DNA of 64,000 bases from Micromonospora sp. H61 (GTDB lineage Bacteria > Actinomycetota > Actinomycetes > Mycobacteriales > Micromonosporaceae), in the NCBI RefSeq assembly GCF_018070325.1, contig NZ_JAGPXY010000003.1, positions 1-64,000 on the forward strand. Direction: 5' to 3'. The notes beneath the pieces were generated by a model. It saw only the letters and a list, made by a program, of their open reading frames with translations. It was not told the DNA's origin and did not search any database. A program made the translations under genes and the position numbers. Of the stretch, positions 7,955 to 15,866 are shown piece by piece. Every line of letters begins with the position of its first letter. Positions within the stretch are counted from its first letter, which is position 1.

Positions 7955-9754
7955 GTGGAGCAGCAGCCGCAGATCTCCGACTACGGGTTCCTCTCGGACT
8001 CTCGTTCGGGTGCCCTGGTCGGCAAGGACGGCTCGATCGACTGGTGGTGCCCGCACCGGTTCGACGGGTCGTCCGTGTTCGCGCGGTTGCTCGACCCGGG
8101 AGCCGGCCACTTCCGGCTGGCGCCGGTCGGGGTCGGCGGCCCGGGTCACCGGATGGAGCGCGCGTACCTGCCGGACACGTTGGTGCTGCGGACGGTGCAC
8201 CACACCCCGCACGGCAGCGTGGCGGTCACCGACGCGCTGGCCGCCGAGGTCGGTGCCCGCGCCCACGAGCTGGGCAAGAACTCACCCGCCGTGCTGATCC
8301 GGGTGGTCGAGGGGCTCTCCGGGCGGGTACGGATGGCGTTGGACTTCGCGCCCCGCCCGGAGTACGGCCTGCTCACGCCGTACCTGCACGAGCAGCCGGA
8401 CGGCGGCGTGCTGGCCGGCGCCGGCCCGGTGGTGCTGATGTTGCGCGCCGCCGGTCTGCACCTGCGGGCGGGCACCGACCGGGTGACCCACGAGTTCGAG
8501 GTCTCCGCCGGTCAGGTGATCGGGATGGACCTCGCGTTCGGCGAGGCGTACGGCGACCCGCCGGCCCGGGTGGACCCGCTGACCACCCTCGCCGAGACGA
8601 CAGAGGCGTGGCAGGCGTTCCGGGAGACGCACGGGTACTCCGGCCGCTACCCCGAACTCGTCAAACACAGCTCGACGGTCCTGACCGGCCTCACGTACGC
8701 CCGCAGTGGCGCTGTCGCCGCCGCGTTGACCACCTCGTTGCCGGAGCAGATCGGCGGCGACCGGAACTACGACTACCGCTACTCCTGGTTGCGGGACTTC
8801 TCGTTGACCATGCGGGCTCTCTGGGTGGCGGCCTGCCCCGACGAGACGTCCCGCCTGTTCGCCTGGGCGACCCGCTCGATCGGCCGGTTCGGCGATGAGC
8901 CCGTGCCGGTGATCTTCGGGCTGGAGGGGGAGCGTGACCTCTCCGAGCACCACTGCGACCACCTGCGCGGCTATCGCGACAGTCGACCCGTGCGGGTGGG
9001 CAACGACGCCTGGCGGCAGCGGCAGCTCGACGTGCCGGGTGAGGTGATGTCGGCGGTGTGGCGGCTGCGCGACTATCTGGGCGCGCGGTTCGAGGAGGAG
9101 CTGCGGGAGATGGTGCTCGGGCTGACCGAGCAGGTGGCCGCGACGTGGCACCTGCCGGACCGGGGCATCTGGGAGACCCGCGACGAGGAGCGCCACTACG
9201 TCTCGTCCAAGGTGTCCTGCTGGTTGACGATGGACAGGGCGGTGGGGCTCGCCGACCGGCTCGGTGATCGGGCCGACCTCCATCGTTGGGCGCGGATACG
9301 CGACGAGATCCGCGACACGGTGCTGCGCGAGGGGTGGAACGAACGGATCGGGGCGTTCACCGGCGCGTTCGGATCGGCGGAGCTGGACGCCTCGGTGCTC
9401 GCGTTGCCGGTCACGCACTTCCTGCCGGCCACCGACCCGCGGATGCGCTCGACGATCGCGATGGTCGAGCGCGAGCTGGGCACCGAGGACGGCCTGCTGC
9501 GGCGCTGGACGACCGACCCGGCCGGATTCCTGCTGTGCTCGTTCTGGCTGGTGGAGTGCCTGGTGATGACGGGTGAGCCGCAGCGCGCCGAGGCGCTCTT
9601 CGAGCGGGTCGTCGGGTACGCCAACGACGTGGGGCTGTTCAGCGAGCAGATCGACCTCACCACCGGCGCGCAGCTCGGCAACACCCCGCAGGCGCTCTCG
9701 CACATCGGGCTGATCAACGCGGCCTGGCGGATCACCGAGCCGGAGAGCTACTGA
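7955..9754 (+). CDS. glycoside hydrolase family 15 protein (trehalase/glucoamylase-like)
   Basis: A 599-aa cytoplasmic protein with the two-part architecture of bacterial GH15: an N-terminal beta-sandwich (starting ISDYGFLSDSRSGALVGKDGSIDWWC) and an (alpha/alpha)6 catalytic barrel. Diagnostic segments are DYRYSWLRDFSLTMRALW (about residues 270-287), GIWETRDEERHYVSSKVSCW (about 404-423, with the probable general-acid Glu in WE) and GLFSEQIDLTTGAQLGNTPQ near the C-terminus, which carries the likely catalytic base. Mycobacterial members of this subgroup are trehalases; others act on short alpha-glucans. There is no signal peptide, so it probably works on an intracellular glucoside. The GTG start gives MEQQPQISDYG. 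Confidence 0.9.
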   Translation: MEQQPQISDYGFLSDSRSGALVGKDGSIDWWCPHRFDGSSVFARLLDPGAGHFRLAPVGVGGPGHRMERAYLPDTLVLRTVHHTPHGSVAVTDALAAEVGARAHELGKNSPAVLIRVVEGLSGRVRMALDFAPRPEYGLLTPYLHEQPDGGVLAGAGPVVLMLRAAGLHLRAGTDRVTHEFEVSAGQVIGMDLAFGEAYGDPPARVDPLTTLAETTEAWQAFRETHGYSGRYPELVKHSSTVLTGLTYARSGAVAAALTTSLPEQIGGDRNYDYRYSWLRDFSLTMRALWVAACPDETSRLFAWATRSIGRFGDEPVPVIFGLEGERDLSEHHCDHLRGYRDSRPVRVGNDAWRQRQLDVPGEVMSAVWRLRDYLGARFEEELREMVLGLTEQVAATWHLPDRGIWETRDEERHYVSSKVSCWLTMDRAVGLADRLGDRADLHRWARIRDEIRDTVLREGWNERIGAFTGAFGSAELDASVLALPVTHFLPATDPRMRSTIAMVERELGTEDGLLRRWTTDPAGFLLCSFWLVECLVMTGEPQRAEALFERVVGYANDVGLFSEQIDLTTGAQLGNTPQALSHIGLINAAWRITEPESY

Positions 9755-9810
9755 TCGGTCCGGGTTTCGTCCCGGCCGGAATCCTGCAACAGACCTGCAA
9801 GCGCCAGGCA

Positions 9811-9840
9811 TTGACGCCTATGGTTGGGCAGTCCTAGCCT
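9811..9840 (+). promoter_or_regulatory. vegetative-type promoter for the pectate lyase gene
   Basis: TTGACG at 9811-9816 and TAGCCT at 9835-9840 are separated by 18 bp, a good fit to actinomycete housekeeping sigma promoters. The predicted transcription start near 9847 falls on the first base of a long hairpin. Confidence 0.55.
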
Positions 9841-9846
9841 CGAAGG

Positions 9847-9883
9847 AGTGGGAAAGCCCTTTCCCCAGGGCTTTGATCCCACT
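9847..9883 (+). promoter_or_regulatory. 5'-UTR hairpin of the pectate lyase transcript
   Basis: AGTGGG plus AAAGCCCT (9847-9860) pairs with AGGGCTTT (9867-9874) and CCCACT (9878-9883), a 14-bp stem with a 3-nt bulge (GAT) and a TTCCCC loop. It begins where transcription should start and could protect the mRNA 5' end or serve in regulation. It could instead be a terminator for the upstream GH15 gene. Confidence 0.5.
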
Positions 9884-10010
9884 TCGCTCCGCTTCGGATC
9901 CGGGCGTCCGGCGGGGCGCACACCGATCCCGTTCAGCGCAGCACGCCGTGCCGACACGTCTCGGTACGGCCGCCGAGGGATCGCCACCACATGCGTCAAG
10001 GAGGACACCT

Positions 10011-11378
10011 GTGCAGAAAAGACGACTCTCCGGCCGCCGACCACTCCTGCTGGCGGTCGGCGCCGGGGTGACCGCGGCGGCCCTCGCCGCCGGCATGACC
10101 TCGGCCTTCGCGGCCACCGTCTTCAGCGACGACTTCACCGACGGCGACACCTCCGGCTGGTCCAAGTCCGGCGGCACCTGGACCGTCGACGGCTCGGGCG
10201 TGCTCAACCAGTCCAACGCCGGCAGCGAGCTGGCCCGGCAGTTCGCCGGCCAGACCAGCTGGACCAACTACTCCGTGCAGGCCCGGGTCAGGCCGACGAG
10301 CTTCGGCTCGTCCAGTGCCCTGGTCGGGCTCGCCGCCCGCTCCACCAGCAGCACCAAGATGTACCGGCTGGCCCTGCTCGGCTCCGGACGCGCCGAGCTC
10401 CAGGCGGTCAACGGCAGCTCCGTCACGGCGATCGGTTCCGCCGCGCTGAGCATCGGCACCGGCACCTGGTACAACCTGCGCATCGAGACCAGCGGCAGCA
10501 CCATCCGTGGCTTCGTCAACGGCACCCAGATCGCGTCCGGCAGCAACAGCCTGGCCGGCGCGGGCCGGATCGGCCTGGTCACCGCGTACGCCAGTGGCGG
10601 CTTCGACGACGTGCTGGTCGACTCGTCCGGCGGAGGCACCCCGACCACGCCGCCGCCGACCACCACTCCGCCACCCACCACGCCGCCGCCGACCACCACA
10701 CCTCCGCCGGCTGGCTGGCCGACGCCCACCGGCAGCCAGAAGGTGGACGCCACGATCCCGGTCTCCGGCTCCTTCGACGGTGGGCTCAAGCGCTACTACG
10801 GCATCGGCGACGGCGGGCAGAGCGAGAGCCAGGACCCGATGTTCGAGCTGGCCGCGGGAGCCACCCTGCGCAACGTGATCATCGGTGCTCCGGCCGGCGA
10901 CGGCGTGCACTGCGAGGGCAACTGCACCCTGATCAACGTCTGGTGGGAGGACGTCGGCGAGGACGCGGCGACCTTCCGCGGCGGCACGACGTACACCGTC
11001 GACGGCGGCGGGGCCCGCTCCGCCAGCGACAAGGTCTTCCAGCACAACGGCTCGGGCACCGTCCACATCAAGAACTTCCGGGTGGAGAACGCCGGCAAGC
11101 TCTACCGCGCCTGCGGCAACTGCTCCACGTCGTACCAGCGGCACGTGGTGATCGACAACGTGATCGTCCGGAACACCGACGCGATCGCCGGCATCAACAC
11201 CAACTGGGGCGACACCGCCCGGTTCAGCCGGATCACCATCGTCGGCGACCCGGACCGGGAGACCTCGATCTGCGTGAAGTACAAGGGTGTGCCGAAGGGC
11301 AGCGAGCCGACCGAGATCGGCGAGGGCGCCGACGGCGTCAACTGCCTCTACTCACCCTCGGACATCACCTACCAGTAG
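10011..11378 (+). CDS. secreted pectate lyase, family PL3, with N-terminal LamG-like domain
   Basis: A 455-aa exported enzyme that cleaves polygalacturonate by beta-elimination. It has a signal peptide (MQKRRLSGRR, Ala-rich core, cleavage near AFA at residue 34), a concanavalin-like/LamG-type module (about 37-200; VFSDDFTDGDTSGWSK, NYSVQARVRPTSFG), a Thr-Pro linker of four TPPP-type repeats (about 206-235), and a C-terminal PL3 beta-helix. PL3 signatures are DGVHCEGNCTLINVWWEDVG, ATFRGGTTYTVDGGGA, DKVFQHNGSGTVHIKNF and YRACGNCSTSYQRH. The start is GTG at 10011 because an AAGGAGGAC Shine-Dalgarno lies just upstream; longer in-frame versions would destroy the signal peptide. PL3 enzymes normally need calcium. 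A strong terminator follows. Confidence 0.92.
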   Translation: MQKRRLSGRRPLLLAVGAGVTAAALAAGMTSAFAATVFSDDFTDGDTSGWSKSGGTWTVDGSGVLNQSNAGSELARQFAGQTSWTNYSVQARVRPTSFGSSSALVGLAARSTSSTKMYRLALLGSGRAELQAVNGSSVTAIGSAALSIGTGTWYNLRIETSGSTIRGFVNGTQIASGSNSLAGAGRIGLVTAYASGGFDDVLVDSSGGGTPTTPPPTTTPPPTTPPPTTTPPPAGWPTPTGSQKVDATIPVSGSFDGGLKRYYGIGDGGQSESQDPMFELAAGATLRNVIIGAPAGDGVHCEGNCTLINVWWEDVGEDAATFRGGTTYTVDGGGARSASDKVFQHNGSGTVHIKNFRVENAGKLYRACGNCSTSYQRHVVIDNVIVRNTDAIAGINTNWGDTARFSRITIVGDPDRETSICVKYKGVPKGSEPTEIGEGADGVNCLYSPSDITYQ

Positions 11379-11389
11379 AGCGGCACGAC

Positions 11390-11423
11390 GGCGCCCCGCG
11401 TACCGCCCGGTCCGCGGGGCGCC
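11390..11423. terminator. bidirectional terminator
   Basis: GGCGCCCCGCG at 11390-11400 is perfectly complementary to CGCGGGGCGCC at 11413-11423 (12-nt loop). It fills the gap between the convergent pectate lyase and threonine synthase genes. Confidence 0.8.
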
Positions 11424-11429
11424 GCCACC

Positions 11430-12638
11430 TCACCCCATCAGGGGTACGCCGGAGACGTCGACAGTGTCCGGATACTTCAGCCCGGCACCGGTGTTGAGCA
11501 CCACCACCCGTTCGCCGGCCCGGATCCACCCGCCCGCGCGCAGTTGCCGGGCCGCCGTCAGGCAGGCCGCCCCCTCCGGGCAGAGCAGCAGCCCCTCCCG
11601 GGCGGCGAAGTCCCGCAGATCGGCCAGGATGTCCGCGTCGTCGACGGCGACCGCCGTGCCGGAGGACTCCCGCAGCGCCGCCAGGATCAGCTCGTCACCC
11701 AGCGGGGCCGGCACCGTGATGCCGAACGCCACAGTGTGCGCGCCCGCCCACGGCTGCGCCCGATCCTCGCCGGCGGCGAAGGCCCGCACGATCGGCGCGC
11801 AGCCGGTGGACTGCACCGCCACCAGCCGGGGCAGCTTGTCGCCGATCCAGCCCAGCTCGCGCAACTCGTGCAGCGCCTTGTGAATGCCGATCAGGCCGAC
11901 CCCACCGCCGGTCGGATAGATGATCACGTCCGGCGTCTGCCAGCCGAGCTGCTCGACGATCTCGTACCCCATCGTCTTCTTGCCCTCCAGCCGGTAGGGC
12001 TCGCGCAGCGTGCCGGCGTCGAAGAACGCCCCGTTCGACTCCGCGATCAGCTCGGCCACCAGCCGACCGGCGTCGCCGATCAGCCCGTCGACCAGGCGCA
12101 GGTCGGCACCGGCGGCCACGCACTCGCGCCGGCAGATGCTCGGCGCCTCCAGCGGCATGACGATGGTCGCGCCGATTCCGGCCCGCGCGGCGTAGGTGGC
12201 CCAGGCCGACCCGGCGTTGCCGTTGGTGGGCATCGCGATCCGCTCGACGCCCAGCTCGCGGGCCCGGCTCACCCCGACCGCCGCGCCCCGGGCCTTGAAC
12301 GAGCCGGTCGGGACCAGCCCCTCGTCCTTGACCATCAGGTCCGCGATGCCGATCTCGGTGCCGTACGCCGGAGTCCGCAACAGCGGCGTCCAGCCCTCAC
12401 CCAGCGTGGTGACGTGCCGAGGGTCGGCGACCGGCAGCACCTCCCGGTAACGCCACAGGTCGGCCGGGCGCAGCGGAAAGCGTTCCGGGGTGACCGCCTT
12501 CGCCACGGCCGGCAGGTCGTAGCGGGCCAGCAGCGGCGACCCGCACTCGCAGAGATTCTGTAACCGGTCGGCGGCGTACTCCTTGCCGCAACGCGGGCAG
12601 TCCAGGTGAGTCAGGTACACGTCGCTCCTCGCCGTCAC
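11430..12638 (-). CDS. thrC: threonine synthase (PLP-dependent)
   Basis: A fold-type-II PLP enzyme of 402 aa that should convert O-phosphohomoserine to threonine. An N-terminal zinc-ribbon-like pair (CPRCG at 14-18, CECG at 30-33) is followed by the PLP lysine in GSFKARGAA (Lys115) and the phosphate-binding glycine loop PTGGGVGLIG. The C-terminal GAGLKYPDTV is typical. The start is GTG at 12638, whose GTGA overlaps the stop of the upstream phosphoesterase/ligase-like gene, implying coupled translation. Genomes of this group often hold a separate thrC beside thrB and hom, so this may be a second copy. Confidence 0.88.
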   Translation of the reverse strand: MTARSDVYLTHLDCPRCGKEYAADRLQNLCECGSPLLARYDLPAVAKAVTPERFPLRPADLWRYREVLPVADPRHVTTLGEGWTPLLRTPAYGTEIGIADLMVKDEGLVPTGSFKARGAAVGVSRARELGVERIAMPTNGNAGSAWATYAARAGIGATIVMPLEAPSICRRECVAAGADLRLVDGLIGDAGRLVAELIAESNGAFFDAGTLREPYRLEGKKTMGYEIVEQLGWQTPDVIIYPTGGGVGLIGIHKALHELRELGWIGDKLPRLVAVQSTGCAPIVRAFAAGEDRAQPWAGAHTVAFGITVPAPLGDELILAALRESSGTAVAVDDADILADLRDFAAREGLLLCPEGAACLTAARQLRAGGWIRAGERVVVLNTGAGLKYPDTVDVSGVPLMG

Positions 12639-13684
12639 ACCGCGTCGATGCTCAGCCAGTGCCGGCTGCGCCGCCCCGGCTGGTAGACCGAGTCCAGTCG
12701 CTTGGCGACCACGCCCGGCAGGCCCTGTTCCCGCCCGGCACGCAGGGCCTCGTCGCCCGCGCCCGGGAACCACGGCGGAGTCTGCCAGTGCGTACCGGAC
12801 AAGACCAGCCCATCGAGCAGCTCCCGGCGTTGCGCGTACGGCACGTCTACGCTGCTCACGCCCTCCAACCAGAGCAGGTCGACGATCAGGTACTGGGCGC
12901 CGGCGGGGACCCGGCTGCCGGTGGCCGGCCGGACCGGGCGGACCCGCCCGGCGCCGTCGATGCGGACCAGCACACCGTCGAGCACCGCCTCGGTGGGCGC
13001 GAGCGCCTCGGCCATCGCGCGCAGCCACGGATACCCGCCGGTGATCTCCTCGTCGGTCTCGGAGAGCAGCCGCAGCCGCCCACCGGAGACGTACGCCATC
13101 GCCCGGACGCCGTCCCAGCGCAGCTCGTACCCCCAGGCGGCGCGGTCGCGGGGAAGCCCGGCGGCGGGCGTGGTGTGCATCGGTCGGACCACGTCCGGCA
13201 TCGGCGTCCAGCCCGGCGGCGCGGGGTCGGTGCGGCGGACCATCCAGTCCCGTCCTCCGGTGGCGAAGAGGACGTAACGGCCGGCGGTCCGCTCTCCGGA
13301 GAGCCTCACGATCACCTCGTCGTCGCGCCACTTCTCGCAGCGGTAGGTGCCCCGGTCGTGAATCAGCATCCGGCCGCCGCCGTACTCACCGGCGGGGATC
13401 TCACCGGCGAAGTCGAGGTACTCCATCGGGTGGTCCTCGGTGTGCACGGCGAGGTGGTTGCGACCCGGATCGCGGGGCAGGCCGCGTGGCACCGCCCAGG
13501 ACGCGAGCACCCCCTCGTGCTCCAGGCGCAGGTCCCAGTGCAGGCTGCGGGCGTGGTGCTGCTGGATGACGAAGCGTTCGGCGTCGGCGTCAGCGCCGGA
13601 CGTCGACGGGCTCTCCGACGGCACCGGCTCGGGTGTGCGGGCCGCGTCCCGCCGTCGCCGGTACTCGTCCAGCCGGTCGGTCAC
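12635..13684 (-). CDS. LigD-type 3'-phosphoesterase fused to a degenerate ATP-dependent DNA ligase domain
   Basis: A 349-aa protein. Residues about 37-150 form the LigD phosphoesterase (3'-end healing) domain with its metal and catalytic residues intact: His43, His49, Asp51, Arg53 in QQHHARSLHWDLRL, and His85, Tyr89 in HTEDHPMEY. Residues about 180-349 match the ligase adenylation domain, but motif I reads ELRWDGVRA, so the AMP-accepting Lys is Arg189; motif III is LDGVLV without its Glu; and the final motif is WLSID instead of WLKIK. No OB-fold domain follows. The ligase part should therefore be unable to form enzyme-AMP, while end processing may persist. The start GTG at 13684 yields VTDRLDEYRRRRDAART. 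Confidence 0.85.
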   Translation of the reverse strand: MTDRLDEYRRRRDAARTPEPVPSESPSTSGADADAERFVIQQHHARSLHWDLRLEHEGVLASWAVPRGLPRDPGRNHLAVHTEDHPMEYLDFAGEIPAGEYGGGRMLIHDRGTYRCEKWRDDEVIVRLSGERTAGRYVLFATGGRDWMVRRTDPAPPGWTPMPDVVRPMHTTPAAGLPRDRAAWGYELRWDGVRAMAYVSGGRLRLLSETDEEITGGYPWLRAMAEALAPTEAVLDGVLVRIDGAGRVRPVRPATGSRVPAGAQYLIVDLLWLEGVSSVDVPYAQRRELLDGLVLSGTHWQTPPWFPGAGDEALRAGREQGLPGVVAKRLDSVYQPGRRSRHWLSIDAV

Positions 13685-13778
13685 ACCCGCATTCTCCGGC
13701 AAACCGGACCGGTGCGCTGGACGCCGGAGTGTCCGGTTCGCTCGGCGGCCGGGGGCGCGGCGGGGTAGAACGGACCTC

Positions 13779-14567
13779 ATGGACCTCACCGACCAGCCCA
13801 CCGCACTGCTCCCCGGTGACGTGCGGATGCCCCTGCTCGGCTTCGGCACCTGGCAGGCCACCGGCCAGGCCGGTTACGACGCCGTGCTGGCCGCGCTCGA
13901 CACCGGCTACCGGCACCTCGACACCGCCACCGTGTACGGCAACGAGCGGGAGGTCGGCCGGGCGGTACGGGAGAGCGGGCTGCGTCGGGAGGACCTCTTC
14001 ATCACCACCAAGCTCCCGCCGGACCGGGTGGGCCGGGAGCGCGCGACGCTGGAGGCCAGCCTGGAGGCGCTCGGCGTCGAGCACGTGGACCTCTGGCTGA
14101 TCCACTGGCCGCCGTCGTCGCCGGGGGACAGCATCCCACTCTGGCGCGAGCTGCTCGCCGCTCGCGACGAGAACCTGGCCCGGGCGGTCGGGGTGAGCAA
14201 CTACAGCACCGCGGAGATCGACGAGCTGATCCAGTCCACCGAGGAGAACCCGGCGGTCAACCAGATCCGGTGGAGCCCGTCGCTGTACGACCGGCAGCGG
14301 CACGCCGAGCACCGGGACCGGGGCGTGGTGCTGGAGGGGTACAGCCCGTTCAAGACCAGCGACCTCAGTGACCCGGTGCTGACCAGGATCGCCGGCGCGC
14401 ACGGCGTGTCCCCGGCGCAGGTGGTGCTGCGGTGGCACATCGACCACGAGATCGTGGTGATCCCGAAGTCGGTGACCCCGGAGCGGATCACCGCCAACTT
14501 CGACGTCTTCCACTTCTCGCTCACGGCGGAGGAGATGCGCGACATCGACGCGCTCGGCGAGGTCTGA
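13779..14567 (+). CDS. aldo/keto reductase
   Basis: A 262-aa (beta/alpha)8 NADPH-dependent oxidoreductase. The catalytic tetrad is readable: Asp48 in HLDTATVYGNE, Tyr53 in the same segment, Lys78 in FITTKLPPD, and His109 in LWLIHWP. The coenzyme-phosphate motif IPKSVTPERI near the C-terminus points to NADPH. It should reduce small aldehydes or ketones; 2,5-diketo-gluconate-type reductases are the nearest named relatives. ATG at 13779 is used since upstream sequence is unconserved and runs into the promoter shared with the divergent phosphoesterase gene 94 bp away. Confidence 0.9.
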   Translation: MDLTDQPTALLPGDVRMPLLGFGTWQATGQAGYDAVLAALDTGYRHLDTATVYGNEREVGRAVRESGLRREDLFITTKLPPDRVGRERATLEASLEALGVEHVDLWLIHWPPSSPGDSIPLWRELLAARDENLARAVGVSNYSTAEIDELIQSTEENPAVNQIRWSPSLYDRQRHAEHRDRGVVLEGYSPFKTSDLSDPVLTRIAGAHGVSPAQVVLRWHIDHEIVVIPKSVTPERITANFDVFHFSLTAEEMRDIDALGEV

Positions 14568-14692
14568 ATCGGCGAATTCCTTCAGCGCGTGACCCGGCAA
14601 TGAAGGGTATCGACATCGACGCACGTGACGGTATAGCGTCCCGTCATCACGTTCGTCGATCCGTTCGTACCCGCCGTCGCTGGAGGATCGCC

Positions 14693-14845
14693 ATGGCCCG
14701 AACCCCGTCCATCCGTCTGCCCCGCCGAGGGTTGCTCGGCATCCCCGCCCTGGTGGTCGCCGCGCTGACCGTCGTCACCCGACCCGCCTCCGCGAGCGCC
14801 GCGCCGAAGGCCGAGTGCCTCGCCGACCTGCTTCAGGACGCCTGA
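14693..14845 (+). CDS. Tat-like signal peptide ORF, out of frame with the following amidase
   Basis: A 50-codon ORF with a strong Shine-Dalgarno (GGAGG at 14682-14686, 6 nt from ATG). It encodes a twin-arginine-like leader: LPRRGLLGIPAL, a hydrophobic core, and an Ala-Ser-Ala cleavage region (PASASAAP), then PKAECLADLLQDA and a stop. The stop overlaps the amidase start as TGATG. The amidase itself has no signal peptide, so this ORF looks like its leader, separated by one base of frame. It could be a frameshift mutation or sequencing error, a programmed -1 shift (re-reading C14842), or true coupled translation. Confidence 0.55.
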   Translation: MARTPSIRLPRRGLLGIPALVVAALTVVTRPASASAAPKAECLADLLQDA

Positions 14846-15810
14846 TGGCGACCATTCCCTGGCTGGTGGACGTGCTGCGCGCCGCCGGGGTCCAGGTCGT
14901 GGTCGAGGGGGACTGGCTCAACCGGATGCGGCCCGGCTCGTTCGACCCGATCGGGGTGCTCTGGCACCACACCGCCTCGACCTCCAGCGCCAGCAACCCG
15001 CACCCGGCGCTCGGCATCTGCATCAACGGCCGGTCCGACCTGCCGGGCCCGCTGTGCCAGGCGCTCGTCGACTACAACGGCGTCTTCCACGTCATCTCCG
15101 CCGGCCGGTGCAACCACGCCGGGGTCAGCGGCGGCAGCGGGCCGATCCCGGCCGGGGACGGCAACACCCTGATGATCGGATGGGAGATCGACTACAACGG
15201 CGTCAACCAGGAGATGACGGCCGCGCAGTACAACGCGTCGCTCGCCGCCACCGCCGCCGTGCTCACCCGGCTCGGCCGGGACAGCAGCTACGCCCGGGGC
15301 CACCGGGAGACCAGCACCACCGGCAAGATCGACCCGTCCTTCATCGACCTGAACGTCATGCGCGCCGACGTGGCGGCGAGAATGGCCGGTGGCGGCACGG
15401 CCTGGTCTTCCACTGTGGACAACACCACCACCGGTCGATTCGCCGCCAGCGCCAACTGGGGCGTGTCGTCGTACTCCAGTCAGCGCTACGGCGCCGACTA
15501 CCGCTACGCGGATCCGGTCGCCGCCAGCGACGTCGCGTGGTACAGGTTCAACGTCCCGGCCACCGCCAGCTACCGCGTCGAGGCATGGTGGCCGGCGAAC
15601 TCCGGCTACAACAGCGCCGCCCCGTACATCGTCGCCACCAGCGCCGGCAACCAGACCGTCCGGGTCGACCAACGGGCCACCGGCGGGCAGTGGCGGGTCC
15701 TCGGCACGTTCACACTCCCGGCCGGTGACGCCAACCGGGTGGGCGTGAGCCGGTGGAGCAACACCGCCGGCCTGGTCATCGCCGACGCCGTACGCCTCAC
15801 CCGGGTCTGA
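14845..15810 (+). CDS. N-acetylmuramoyl-L-alanine amidase with C-terminal golvesin-like domain
   Basis: The frame encodes an amidase_2-type (PGRP-like) zinc hydrolase that cuts the MurNAc-L-Ala bond: VLWHHTAST supplies the first His ligand pair, HAGVSGGSGP the loop near the active site, and YARGHRETSTTGKIDP the late His with the usual GKxDP ending. After a Gly-rich joint, residues about 185-321 form a beta-rich module (VDNTTTGRFAASANWGVSS to LVIADAVRLTRV) like the golvesin/xanthan-lyase CBM-type domain. The ATG at 14845 is taken as the minimal start; the frame extends to 14815 without adding a leader. Export depends on joining to the preceding signal ORF. A 15-bp hairpin terminator follows. 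Confidence 0.8.
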   Translation: MATIPWLVDVLRAAGVQVVVEGDWLNRMRPGSFDPIGVLWHHTASTSSASNPHPALGICINGRSDLPGPLCQALVDYNGVFHVISAGRCNHAGVSGGSGPIPAGDGNTLMIGWEIDYNGVNQEMTAAQYNASLAATAAVLTRLGRDSSYARGHRETSTTGKIDPSFIDLNVMRADVAARMAGGGTAWSSTVDNTTTGRFAASANWGVSSYSSQRYGADYRYADPVAASDVAWYRFNVPATASYRVEAWWPANSGYNSAAPYIVATSAGNQTVRVDQRATGGQWRVLGTFTLPAGDANRVGVSRWSNTAGLVIADAVRLTRV

Positions 15811-15825
15811 CCCCGGCCTCGTGAG

Positions 15826-15861
15826 CGGTGGGGGCGCGCCGGGATGGGCGCGCCCCCACCG
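15826..15861. terminator. bidirectional hairpin terminator
   Basis: CGGTGGGGGCGCGCC (15826-15840) and its exact complement (15847-15861) form a 15-bp stem with a GGGATG loop, in the gap between the convergent amidase and GH12 genes. Confidence 0.85.
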
Positions 15862-15866
15862 TCAGT

